This document shows positions 47,186 to 58,561 of a stretch of 64,000 bases of DNA, one piece after another. Every line of letters begins with the position of its first letter. Within the stretch, counting starts at the first letter, position 1. The translations under genes were made by a program, and so were the position numbers. The DNA lies in contig CM046330.1 in the NCBI GenBank assembly GCA_025403435.1, positions 17,382,239 through 17,446,238 on the forward strand, written 5' to 3'. The stretch comes from Artocarpus heterophyllus (Eukaryota > Streptophyta > Magnoliopsida > Rosales > Moraceae). The notes beneath the pieces are model-generated. The model had not been told where the DNA came from and did no database searches. It saw nothing but the letters and a program-made list of their open reading frames with translations.

Positions 47186-50100
47186 TATTATTATTATAAA
47201 AAGTTTTTCATTAATTTAAATCTAAGCTGATCTACAATTATAATATGAGTTTCCAGTCTCCCAATTGAAGGATGAAGTTGATAGTTGAATGATTGCATGG
47301 TCAAGAATTGATGTTGCCCTTTTTCCCTCCAGTATTCAATACCATTGCAAATTTGTAATTTAACATCAACAAAGATCTCTATTTGATGTTCATGTTCTCT
47401 TCCAAATTCAGCTGGCTAACCTTTTTTTTTTTTTTCAAACTTTCTGCAGCCACGTTATCACAATAATAATAGATATAAAAACCGTATTCAATGATCATAT
47501 GGGTCACATTAACTTTGTAACAACCCCAACCAAATTAACGTGCACCTAAATTAACCATCTAAAATATCCTCAATTCTCCCTATTGTTTAATAAATTAACA
47601 ATGAGGCCATGTTTCTTAATTTTCTGTTCTTGTGTATGCTGTTGCAAATTAAAGAAGCGCTTCCAGATTTTGATCATAGCACATGTGTGATAGAGACCCT
47701 AATTTTAACTAACATTTTGGACTTACTGTCACTTGCACTTAAACAAACTTTTCTATTTTTAAATCATGAGTGCGTTTATTGTGGCATAAGAGCTTTCATC
47801 AAAGTAGTTGAAATTATATAATTAGAACGACGTTGTCACGACAGTATGAGTATTAAAATATAGACAACACAAGCTTACCCGCAATATCTATATTAGAGAA
47901 GAAAAATATATGGGGAATGAACCAAAAGGGAGGCAATTTAATAATGCGGTCACCTATCACTAATATTTTATTTTGCTTATCCTTTTTTTTTTTTTGTTGC
48001 AGAAACAATGCCAGTGTATGAAAAAAAAAAAAAGCCTAATGATAAAAGAAACTAATTCATCATAGTAAATGAATGTGAACTACAACAAGAAGTGGAAGCA
48101 AATCAACTTCCATCTAATGGAATTGATAACCAAGATAGTCTATATCAACTATTCAACCACCTGATGTTTAAGGAAAAAATTTTAAAGTCTCGATCAACAA
48201 GAATTGGCTATTGCTTTTAAAGCGTCATGATCCAGCTGACGTAGAGGAAGAAGAAAATTTGCGAAAAGCATTAAGCGATTACACGGAATAGTTTGCCGAT
48301 AACTGACAACTATGCTATGGGTGGGTTCATTTCAAAGATATCTCGTGTTTTGGGTTTTAAATCAAAGACATAAAAAGTTGAAAACAAAATATCATAAAAG
48401 AAATCCAAGTCTCATCTATCGGGCTTGCCTGCTATGACAAAGTTTGCGATGCGACCGTCGCGAGTTTGAGTGAGATCCTTGGGCCTCATCACCATGAGTG
48501 GCAACAATGCCTGTTGGCTATGATGACCACTGTGAGTATGGATTTTAATTTCACTATTTGGTTTTGGTTTTAGTTAAAGGTGTTTAAAGAATTTGTCAAT
48601 CCGTTAAATCCAATCAAATCTGGAAGATTGGATTGGACTATAAAGATTATAAATTGGTGATAGATTGAGATTTTTTCAATTTGGTATATATAGATTGGAT
48701 TACAGATTGAACATCCAAAAGATTCACAAAATTGTTTTACCAAAAGAAAGCAAGTACCATGGGAGTAAAAGGTCAGGATAGTTGGGGAGGAAAGAACGGA
48801 AGATGGGGGTGGTGGATGGAAATTTTCAGCCACCTTGACAAGCTCTGATCCAAAAGAGTATACATGTTAGGTAGATAGTGACAGAAACTAGAACATAGAA
48901 GTAAAGAAACTCTTAAAAATCATCCCCACACAGATTAAATTTAAACAAAACCTCAAACTTATAACGTTGTGTCCTATTAATTTTCACAGAAACTAACTCA
49001 TGCTTCGTGGGCATTGATCTTCGCTTAAACAAACCAATCAAGCATAAAGTCATCAAAGTTTTATGTAATCACATAAATTCAAATGTTTCCAAAAAAATTC
49101 AATAATATATACATCTACAATAATATAAAGCTCTTATAATTTTATGTAATCACATAGATTCAATAATCAACTTTTTGGTTACTAAATAATGTGAAAGCTC
49201 TCACATGCTACAGTAAAAACAAAAAGGTTGCTACAGTATAAAATTCTTACATACTACAGTATTTTGAACTACAAAGTTGGTTCTAACCATACTTGCGAAA
49301 CACCCTATAAATTCTACGACAAAGCTCTTAGAATTCTTCTTTCAAAAATCATTATTCTTTTTTCAAAATCATCAATACCAAAACAAGAACGCATGCATTT
49401 TCTTTTCGCTTGCTATGACATTTTATGATGAAGAGGGGAAAGCATAGAGATGCTTCGATTTGGACAAGGAGATGGAGTCAATTGCGCTTTCAGCTTCAAA
49501 AACACAACTTTCCATTTTTTTTTTAGCAAAATATGTTCAACTCCCATAGTGTTCAAGTTGACAAGTCAACTTTCCATCTGATTTTTGAAAAGTCATTTGT
49601 AGGGTTCAGAGGAGCACAAGTAGCTTCTTTAATGAACGTTCATTAAAAAAATCCATCTTCCTTTAACAAAGTTTCCAAGATTTTGATTCAAAGGAATGGC
49701 AAAAGGCCATCAACCTTAGAACGGAATTCATGTTCTTTAGAATAGGGTATAAAACAATTTACGCAAATTCTTATTTTGACTGTTTGACATTATTTTCATT
49801 AGGATAGGGTATAAAACAATTTACGCAAATTCTTATTTTGACTGTTTGACATTATTTTCAATAAAGTTTGAACATTTTATTTATAATTCATATAATTGTT
49901 CATTATCATCATGAATAAACCATCCTAAAAATCCAATATTAACCAATGTGCTTAATTATATCTACGAGATGTCTATCTATAAAAAATGTAATTAAAGGAC
50001 TTTGTATAAATTAATAAAGTTCACAATATACATCGGTAAAATAAAGCCACTTTACTTTTGACAAGATTGTGGTGTTGTCTACAAACTATTTGGAGAATGA

Positions 50101-50388
50101 TCTTACATATTTGGATCGTTGTAATGTTGATTTCAATATAAGGATACGTATGTATTGGAAATATATCAAACTAGACCGAATTAATTCTTTAATCAAATCC
50201 TTTTAAACAAAAATAACTTATATTCTATTAAGTTAGATAGCTAATTTATGGATGGTCCTTAATCTTGAGTGTTTGATGAACTCACATATATCTTTTGATT
50301 TTTCATTGGTGAAATTGTTCGAAAATCAATAACTTAGTATTTTAGAGACATAACATTATGGATAGATGGGAATTTAATTCATAAATAT
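46706..50388. other. Intergenic DNA with MITE fragments and simple repeats
   Basis: MITE-family pieces occur at 46886-47030 (left end AGGGTGTTTCGAAAAG, interior AGAGCTTTACACTGTAG) and 49185-49312 (interior CTCTCACATGCTACAG and TTGCTACAGTATAAAA, right end GCGAAACACCCTATAA). An (AAT)n tract lies at 47152-47198. The region 48060-48300 gives short Glu/Lys-rich frames that I cannot assign. No RNA genes were seen. Confidence 0.5.
49742..49865. repeat. 62-bp tandem duplication
   Basis: ATAGGGTATAAAACAATTTA starts at 49742 and 49804. The two copies look identical over about 58 bases. Confidence 0.88.
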
Positions 50389-53121
50389 TGTTGAGGTCTA
50401 TCATTGGACGACTATTTGTCAACACCAGTGTGGCTGCGTACGGTGCTCAGACGTCTCTTCTCTGCTCGTCTCGGCCTGTCAAGATGAACCTGAAACAAGA
50501 AAAGGGACACAACGGAGGTAAGGGAGCACCGGTGTGGTGCCGACCAAAGGCTCTCCGACGCTTAAGTCAGGTACCTGTTTGGCAGAGTGCGAGGGTGGAG
50601 CTAGTTGGAAAAAAGCACATTACCTTGAGCTATACTAAATGCGCTTTATGTATAGGCTACCACTTGAACCGGGTGTTAGGTGGGCTTGACCTATGACCCG
50701 TGTGTCACATGAAGACCTGTCAGGGAGTAGGTGACAAAGGTCATGACCTCCACTGGAGGAGTGGTCTCCATCTGAGGGTGAAAATGAGGCCATATGTCAA
50801 CCTTTTGAGGTGGGTTGTTGCTTGGTTATAGGCTTTGACAATCCGACCCAAGCATGCATTCTTCTTGAGGAGGCAATGCCTTGTGTTACAACCACCTAGG
50901 GCCCTGTAGAGCACCTTGGGGAGGAAGAGCTGAGCTCAGCAGGATGCAGATTGTCTCCTTGATGATCTTTGCTGAGCAAGACTGCCCAGCTGCTTCAGGG
51001 GCAGCCCTCACGGATAGTGTCAAGCACACCCCCAACAGTAGCTCCCTAGTGTGCCTGGTCAGTGCTTGGCTAAATGGACTATGCCGAAAAGGTATTGTTA
51101 ACTTGGGTTGATCTTCAGGCTCCATCCTAGGGCAATGTAAGTTGGAGAGACACGCGGTCAAGCTCGACGGGACACGTATCAGCATGCAATTGGTTGTTAG
51201 CGTAATCATTGTGTCTTTTCAAGTTCTACGCACAAGTTTAGGCTATAAATAGGGGTTGGTTCCCTGTTGTTCGAGAATGTTTGCTAGTGAATTTTTGAAC
51301 TTGCGAGTTTTAGTTGCCAAGCAGTAGACAGTAATCCGAGGACTTTTGTTTTAGACCCGAACAACTGTATACCCAAGTAGGCAATTCCTAAATAGAAACT
51401 TAACCATGAGTGATCTAAGTGATTCCCAAAACAATTCAGTTATCTCTAGGTCAATGATAGCATCGAGATTGACCAATCTAGAACTGAAGAAGTATACATA
51501 GAAGAAACTTCACCCAACCAGAATGAAGAGGTTTGGCTAGTCGAGATTCTTAGCCTTGGTGAGGGGACTGTCCTAGAGAGAGAGTAACTTGACATGATTG
51601 AATAAAGGCACCCAATTTGACTGTGCAAGGGTGAGGACCTATACATCGAGGCAGCCACCGTAGGTATGTCTTGGGTTTCGGCTCAAGAACATGCCAGCTT
51701 GGCGGCAGCCACTGATGTGTTGATCACCTTTGCTCGGGGCATTGAGACTTCTGTTCCCATAATGGGAGAAGTATCCATTGATCCGTCCGTCAAGGAGGAT
51801 AGACCAGCAGGGGGCAACAAAGTCGAGGACGAGGAGGTCGAGGAGGAGTGACCTACTATGATGACCAAGGCCCAAGGAGAAGTCGCCTTCAAAAAGGATC
51901 GGTCCAGCTAGACTTTAGCGGCATGATATTGTTTAGGAATGATGCCAGGTTAACTTAAAGCCTTATGTCAGGAATATCAGATACCCGACAATGTTATCGT
52001 GATGCTGCCCCAAGAGGGGGATTCTCTAATGGACTCGCTAGAAGGTACATCACATTGTATGCATAATTCTTTCAAGCAGGACTCCACCTTCCTTTTCATC
52101 CTTTTCTCTGGCGGGTACTCCATGATTTGAATGTGTGCCATGCTCAGCTGAACCCGAAATGCTACCGATCCTTGAGTGAGATGTACATCTTGTGGAGGTA
52201 GTTAACGTGATCGAGATGCCATGGGAGGCCTTTAAGCAAGTCTTCAAGAGAAAAAGGCTTCCTTAGCAGACCGGTTGGTACTACTTCACCAACTTGAAGA
52301 AGGATTTCATCCTCGGGAACCCTGATTCAGATAAACTTTGGAAATTTGAGTGGTTCTATGTCGGGGAAAACTGGATGTCCTGGGCTAGTAAGGTGGTGCC
52401 CAAAGATCAAGAGGTCTCGAGGAAATTTGAGCAAGGACACATGTGGTCGAAGAGACCATGGGCACTGAGTGCAGTCATTGTAGTTGTGGAAGAGTTGTAC
52501 ACGAAGCCTAAAGCTTCTTGGCAATAGGCTTTCTTGCTGCAGAAGATGAACCTCACCCACTATGGCTAGTTTAGGGAGTCCAGCTCAACTAACCCCTGCC
52601 GAGATGGCGTTCCACTTGCTCATCCTGTCGAGTAAGTGACTGTTGCAGAGTGTAGTGCTGCTGACGTCCTAGGGCTGAGCACCTATTGATTCAGGTGGCC
52701 AACGAGGGAGCCATCATCGTCTAGTTCCGAGGACTCTTCTTGTGGTTCCTTCAAATTGGGGTCACCCATAGCTGACAAGAGCTCGGGGATGTAATTAAGT
52801 TGCTATACCCGTCAGGCTAGCTCCGAATCGGAGGTTTGCCTTGAGTTTTTTATTTTTTATTTTATTTTTTTATTTTTAATGTTGTTGTTGAGCTCATCCT
52901 AACTTGAAAAATTTCTTGTAGACATGCCTTCGAGGTTGATGTCTAGGCAGGAGCGGTAGAGGATGATGAAGGAGCTCTGCCTTTCTATGGGCAAGGGTGT
53001 CGCCATGTCCAAGAGGAAAAGGGCCAAGGAACCCGAGTGCCCCATCACCGCCGACCCACCGAGCATCCCGCCGCTGTCGTTGAGACTGAGGGACTCGACA
53101 AGCCAGGTGGAAGGCAACCCT
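50389..53121 (+). pseudogene. Gypsy-type gag-like transposon gene, 5' part, decayed
   Basis: This GC-richer stretch begins TGTTGAGGTC near 50389. Plus-strand coding traces appear from about 51660 (MSWVSAQEHASLAAATDVLIT). A block YQIPDNVIVMLPQEGDSLMD (about 51970-52033) continues across frame changes as FHPFL, HDLNVCHAQLNPKCYRSL and EMYILWR. Then WYYFTNLKKDFILGNPDSDK and WKFEWFYVGENW follow (52275-52375). This order matches the plant 'putative transposase, gypsy type' domain (Pfam PF04195) as I know it. Stops and frameshifts are frequent. The gene continues at 56759 beyond a solo-LTR-like insert. The family is carried by large plant LTR elements and the protein's function is unclear. Confidence 0.65.
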
Positions 53122-56100
53122 TGTAACGACCTGCCTATATGGCCGTTACTTAATTTGAACATAAGTGTAACATCAACATATTTTAAGATAAAGTACTAAA
53201 ATTACGGAAATAAATTTTTTTCCTCAAATGGATTCTTAACATATAACTTTTAAAGGAATAAAAATCCTTTATCAAAACTTAATTCAATAAAGGAAATAAT
53301 GACTATTTCCCCAAACTTACTTTCATAAACCTAACACAATAACATTAATTTCGTAAAAGTGGTAACAACATAATTGTAATCCTTATGTTTAAACGTAATC
53401 ATAATTTCCAAAACTTAATCCTTTGTATACTTCACAACATCAATTTTCTTGAAACATAATCATAAAAGTTTTCTTGAAACATTTCCTTTGGACATAAGAA
53501 TAATTATTTTAGAAACCTCTTTCTTTAAAACATTTCTTTATATAAGTAAAACTATTTCAATAGAATTTTAAATCAAATGATGGAATAAAGTCATACTAAA
53601 TGCTTTTTAAAATTGTTCAAAACCATCAAAACAATTTCTCAAAGCGTAACCGTCTAAACTTTCATATTAATAAATTAATAAAACATATTCATAAAGTTCT
53701 TTCTTTTAAAAGTTTTTTTGTAAACGTTGTCATTAAACATTTATAATATGTTTTTCATAAAACATCCTTTATAAACCTTTCCTTGAAAACATAAAAATGT
53801 TTTTCATAAACATTTAATGTAAAATAGAAACATACATAAATATATAAACTCATAATGCAGAAATATTATAAACTGCGTAGTGGTATCCATACCCATCTCC
53901 ACCATTCATCCGCCCTCTCACCACTGCCCATTAATGTCACTGACAGGTTTTCTTACCTATAGTGTGAACATACTTAAATAAGCTTTCGATCAGTAAGTAG
54001 GAAATCAGTCTTGCAAAACGTAATTAAAAATCATTTTAATAAAATATGCAGTTAAAATCATATTAATAAAAATATGCATGAACCTTTTATGCTAGCTTAT
54101 CAACTTGTTTTATACTTAATCATTTAAACCATAACTTATCTTGTTACTGAACTTTTCTTTCATTAATCATGAGATCTTTAACATGATGCTTCCCTTGTGG
54201 AAGACTTGAAACCATCGGACACTGAGGTCTTACTTTAACTTTATTTGTGTACCTCACATCTAGGAGGTCACAACTTTAACTTTACTTTTAGTACCTCATA
54301 ACAAGGAGGCTAGTACGACACTTCTTTTTTATCTTTGTTTTACTTCTTTTTAACCTTAATGAGCATATTAAATGCTATCACATTATATGCAAACTTAATT
54401 GCAAATCATAACTTGTACTCTAAAACTTGTTACATAACATATGCAAGTTTAAACTTATAACTTAAGCTGTAAAACTTTATACATTAATAAAATGCAAACA
54501 TACTTTAAACATAATTATTGCAAATCCATATTGCGTTCATCACTTTACATGATCATACCAACACATGACATGGCACATTATAACATAATAATTCAAATTA
54601 TCATAACATAACAGCACATCATAACATACACAGTTTAACAATTCACCGTTCATGCATTTTCATAACTTTTTATAAACACATTTAAAACATTTTATTTTAA
54701 AACTATTCATGCTGTAGGCGAGATTCTTACTTACTTGGACTCTAAGCTAAGCGAGTTCAGTTGTACCTCGCTGTATCTATAGTATGTAAAGCATCCTTTG
54801 CAGTGCTCCTCGAGCAACCATGAATGGTTAAGAATGCTTCCTAAAGATCATACACTGTTGAAAACATCATTCTAGACTCCGTTAATGCACTTTGAATTGT
54901 CTCGATCTGCATGCAGTCGGTACCAGATGATTTTTATAGGAGTGGAATTAGCTCAAACGGAGGTCACCATCACGTTCAGAGTATGATCTTACACTGTTGA
55001 AACGGAGGTCACCATCCTTTGCAGTGCTCCTCGAGCAACCATGAATGGTTAAGAATGCTTCCTAAAGATCATACACTGTTGAAAACATCATTCTAGACTC
55101 CGTTAATGCACTTTGAATTGTCTCGATCTGCATGCAGTCGGTACCAGATGATTTTTATAGGAGTGGAATTAGCTCAAACGGAGGTCACCATCACGTTCAG
55201 AGTGTCGAAACAAGTTGGGAGGTGATCTCAGATCTTTGATCAGAGGTCTGAATCACAAAATTCTAAAGTCACTATTGACTAGACATTAACCGACATTGAC
55301 CCACTATTGACCAACTTTGACCGGCGTTGACGGTTGTTGACGGGGACTCTATTGGTAGTTGAGCTCAGGCCTACCCCCTCAATTTGACCCTTCTAAGTCT
55401 AATGATGGTGTCAATTTCACCTAATTCTGCCTCTAACATAGCAGGTCAGAGCTCGACATTGATGGCAAAAATGGAGACGCCAATCATGGCTTTCCGGTGA
55501 AGCTATCATGCAATTGAGTTGGGGATTTAGCTACCCATCCTCCTATGGGCATTTCCCCCCATCCAATTTGAAGCAACGTGGCTGGGAAGAGCAAGAACAG
55601 AGGCTCCTGCAGTGGTTGAAGGTAGTGGACCTTGAACTCTGTCGATCGTTGATGGGATGTTGCAATTGAGGTGGGGGAAAGCTTCCCCCTTCTCCTTTGA
55701 TCATTTTGCCTCAATCAATTTGAGGGAACATGGCTAGAATTGCCAAGATTGACATCTCACGTGGTTGTGGCGGCAGGTGTTGGCCGATCTCCAACTGGTG
55801 GCGATGATTTGGCAAAATTTGGAGGATGAATCAACTCAGTGTTGCCCTCTGAAACTTTTGGGCCAGGAAGTGTCAATCACAGTTGTTGGAGTTGACAAAA
55901 CTGATGGTGGAATGGTGGCGACAATGGAGGTAGATAAGCAGAGCAATCCAGTGGTTGTTGAGCTACCACCAAGGGTGGGTTTTGTTCCTCTCATCATGGT
56001 GGTCTCGTAGGAACAAGAATCACGTCGATCGGACTTTACACGACGAAGATATCTCGCCAGAAAATTTGGGTTTCTCCGCCACTTCAGGTAGCACGTGTAG

Positions 56101-56746
56101 CTTACTCCAGCGGCGTTTTGGGTGGCACGGCACCCCATTGGACTTAGCTTGTCGAAAGATTTTTGTTGGTGTAGAGGTGTAAAAAACGTACGCTGAAATC
56201 TTGACCGAGATTTGAGGAGAGAGAGAGAGAATGTAGAGAGAGAAAGTAGAGAGAGAAACAAAAATCTGATTTTTTTGTGCGATTTTTCTCTCCTTTTTTT
56301 TTCTCTGCATTTCATGTATTTATAAACACCATATACTGTGTCGTGGTCGAGTTGATCAAATTCTTGATCCATAAACTTGAAATTCTTATACACATAACTA
56401 TATTCTTGTTGTATCATTGCTTTCTTAAAATTTTCATACTGTCATGGAATCAGTTCCATAACTTTATATATATTGCATGACATCATAAACTTTTATTTTA
56501 GCACATTAAATACTTATTTTAATGTACTATCATGACATGATATTGTTACATATCTCATACATAAAGCACATAAATTTGTGCATTCATAACATTATTTATT
56601 TCTAAGATCTTGTACCTATTAAGACCTTTAAATTTACGTATTAATAAATTCTAAACTTGTACTTCCTTAGACATTTAGTTGAGTAATTATGGAAAAATTC
56701 TTAATTAATCATACTTATTAATTTTTGGATTTTTTCAGTCATTACA
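53122..56746. mobile_element. Ty3-type solo LTR-like element, 3.6 kb
   Basis: It starts TGTAACGACCTGCC and ends CAGTCATTACA, the TGTAACGAC.../...TTACA terminus style of some plant Ty3 LTRs. The flanks are ACCCT (53117-53121) and ACCTT (56747-56751), a 4/5 target-site match. It is related to 40757-43738 through shared landmarks (GTGGTATCCATACCC near 53880, GCTGTAGGCGAGATTCTTACTTACTTGGA near 54712). An internal 191-bp perfect duplication lies at 54792-55203. No gag or pol was seen; the reading frames at 55484-56417 have no recognisable content. It could be a solo LTR or a non-autonomous derivative. Confidence 0.72.
54792..55203. repeat. 191-bp perfect direct duplication with 30-bp chimeric spacer
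   Basis: 54792-54982 and 55013-55203 appear identical, from CATCCTTTGCAGTG to CGTTCAGAGT, at an offset of 221. The spacer ATGATCTTACACTGTTGAAA then CGGAGGTCAC looks stitched from two parts of the unit. Confidence 0.92.
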
Positions 56747-56753
56747 ACCTTCC

Positions 56754-56858
56754 TAATGGTCTAGACCATTAGGGAGGCTGTGCTGACCCGTCGAGGAGGC
56801 GTAGTCCATTGCGCTCCCTAATGGTCTAATGGTCTAGACCATTAGGGAGGTTGTGCCG
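56754..56858. repeat. Direct repeat containing an 18-bp perfect palindrome
   Basis: TAATGGTCTAGACCATTA occurs at 56754-56771 and 56827-56844. Each is followed by GGGAGG(C/T)TGTGC. It lies immediately right of the solo LTR insertion site. Confidence 0.9.
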
Positions 56859-57501
56859 GACAAAGAATTTTTTGTGGCAGCTTGAGAGCAGACATTGTCA
56901 GATTATTTTTGGTTGGCCTTCGAGCTCACCGCCCAGGTATGCTTGGTTTATGTCTCATGCTTTTTGCTACTTGGTTATTTTTTAGGTTTCTAACATTTGT
57001 TCTTGCAGGCCTGTTCATATTTGAAAATGGCTGACTTTATAGCTAAGCGTTCTTTCCACACCAACCAGAGAAACGCTGACAAGGCCATTGAGGAGAAGGA
57101 TCGGGTGGAGAAAATATTCAAGGAAAAAGAGGCCGAGCTTTCCCAGGCAAGGGCCGATGTAACCTGGGCTAAGGATGAAGCCAGGAAAGCTCAGGAGGAG
57201 GCCAACCAGGCATGAGTTGAAGTGGAATAGGCTTGGGCCGCCCTCCTTGAGGAAGCAAACAAGGTCCAGGCCATTCAGGATGAGCATGAGCGGTTCTTAA
57301 AGGAGGAGCTACTCGTTAAGAAGGCCCAGGTAATCGTAAGAGTTCAAGGGCTTTGCTGACTATGCCAACAACTATTACCCTGAGATGAAAGACTTACAGG
57401 AGTATCTTCTAGACAAGCATCCCAAGGCCGCTGCTTTAGACTGGTCACTCATAGTTGAGCCCGAGGTCGGTGAAGAAGAAAAGCAGGTCAAGGAAGTCTA
57501 A
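56859..57501 (+). pseudogene. Gypsy-type gag-like transposon gene, 3' coiled-coil part, decayed
   Basis: After FFVAA and FLVGLRAHR-type remnants, an intron-like GTATGC ... TTGCAG (about 56937-57008) leads to LKMADFIAKRSFHTNQRN (from about 57021). A long Glu/Lys/Ala heptad-like region follows (EKDRVEKIFKEKEAELSQARADV, to about 57215), then stops and a frame change, then FADYANNYYPEMKDLQEYLL and HPKAAALDWSL (57345-57450). This is the coiled-coil C-terminal part usual for the PF04195-type plant transposon protein, separated from its N-terminal half by the insert at 53122-56746. Confidence 0.6.
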
Positions 57502-57587
57502 GCTCCAGAAAGGCATGACACGTTAGTCAACTTGGATGCCAAGGGCAGCGGCATCAAGGCCTAAAGCTGAGCCTTTTTTGTATTCTT

Positions 57588-57604
57588 TTTCTCTCTCTCT
57601 CTCT
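57588..57604. repeat. (CT)n microsatellite
   Basis: A CTCTCTCTCTCTCTCTC run is followed by T-rich sequence. Confidence 0.85.
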
Positions 57605-57866
57605 CTTTTTATTTTCTTCTGTCTAGGTTTGGGAGGTGCCCAATTATTTGTACCTCCCACAAACATTGATAAAATTTTTTATTTTTTTCCAAGTTTAATG
57701 CTCTTTGGATTATTTTTACTTTTATTTTTCCTAAGTTCAATGTTCCTTGGGTTATCTTTATTTTCCCCAAGTTTAGTGTTCCTCGAATTATTTTTATTTT
57801 TGGTTGGCTGAGCAAAAGAAGTGTCCACTTCTCAGACTCTTATGTTTAGGAACGCTTGTCCAGCGT

Positions 57867-58206
57867 TGATATGAACCCACCTAACTCCACCCCAAAAGCT
57901 AGCTCGTGAGGGGAGGATTGTGAACCCATATATATAACACCCAAGACCACCCTCTCTAACCGATGTGGGACACATCATGCCCAACCTCTTTAGACTACAT
58001 GTCCTTGTGCCAACTCTGTCGTTAACCCACACGAGCGGCAGGGAACCTTTGTACATGCGCCCACCGACCAGTAGAGGTTTGGCTTTGATACCATATGATA
58101 TGAACCCACCTAACTCCACCCCAAAAGCTAGCTCGTGAGGGGAGGATTGTGAACCCATATATATAACACCCAAGACCACCCTCTCTAACCGATGTGGGAC
58201 ACATCA
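57867..58206 (-). mobile_element. TRIM (terminal-repeat retrotransposon in miniature), 340 bp
   Basis: Two 111-bp direct repeats, 57867-57977 and 58096-58206, start TGATATGAACCC and end GACACATCA and look identical. On the minus strand TATGGTATCAAAGCC lies directly inside the 58096 end, an initiator tRNA-Met type PBS. AAAGAGGTTGGGCA precedes the other LTR as a polypurine tract. The flanks are AGCGT (57862-57866) and AGCAT (58207-58211). There is no coding capacity. The LTR phrase CCCACATCGGTTAGAGAGGG is of a kind common to plant TRIMs. Confidence 0.92.
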
Positions 58207-58211
58207 AGCAT

Positions 58212-58561
58212 GTCCAATCTAGGTTGGCTACGACGGTGCGTAGTGCCCTGTGCCCTTCCTGGACTTATTTAAGTTCTTTGGGGCTTTTACAAGTCTAGTT
58301 GTGTTCAGGAGTTAAATTCCCTAGGGTCATCACTAGGTTGAAGTTATTGTTGGTTGGGTCATCCATGATGCATTAGACTAGTGAACTACTATTTTAAGGC
58401 CACTTGTGGTCGACATGTGTGCCAACCAGCCCCCCAGTCGGGAGTTAGGGTGGCCTCCCCCTATTCGGGAGTTATGACCTTTTTGAAATACGAATTGCTC
58501 AAAGGAATTCTTTAAATGTATATTTTTCATTAACTTTCCTTTTTTGCACATCTTTTTGCTT
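58212..58561. other. Unassigned segment between TRIM and copia element 2
   Basis: It is mildly GC-rich and probably a continuation of the 3' region of the gag-like transposon relic. No gene is recognised. Confidence 0.4.

Noticed and set aside
54792..55203. LTR pair of a tiny retroelement
   Set aside because: The 191-bp copies have no TG/CA ends, PBS or polypurine tract, and the 30-bp spacer is made from parts of the unit.
55484..56417. Overlapping frames on both strands inside the 53122-56746 element
   Set aside because: There is no retroelement or host domain. LTR-like sequence and GC composition explain their length.
57536..57811. Plus-strand Leu/Phe-rich hydrophobic frame
   Set aside because: It comes from a (CT)n tract and T-rich DNA after the gag-like relic and has no conserved motif.
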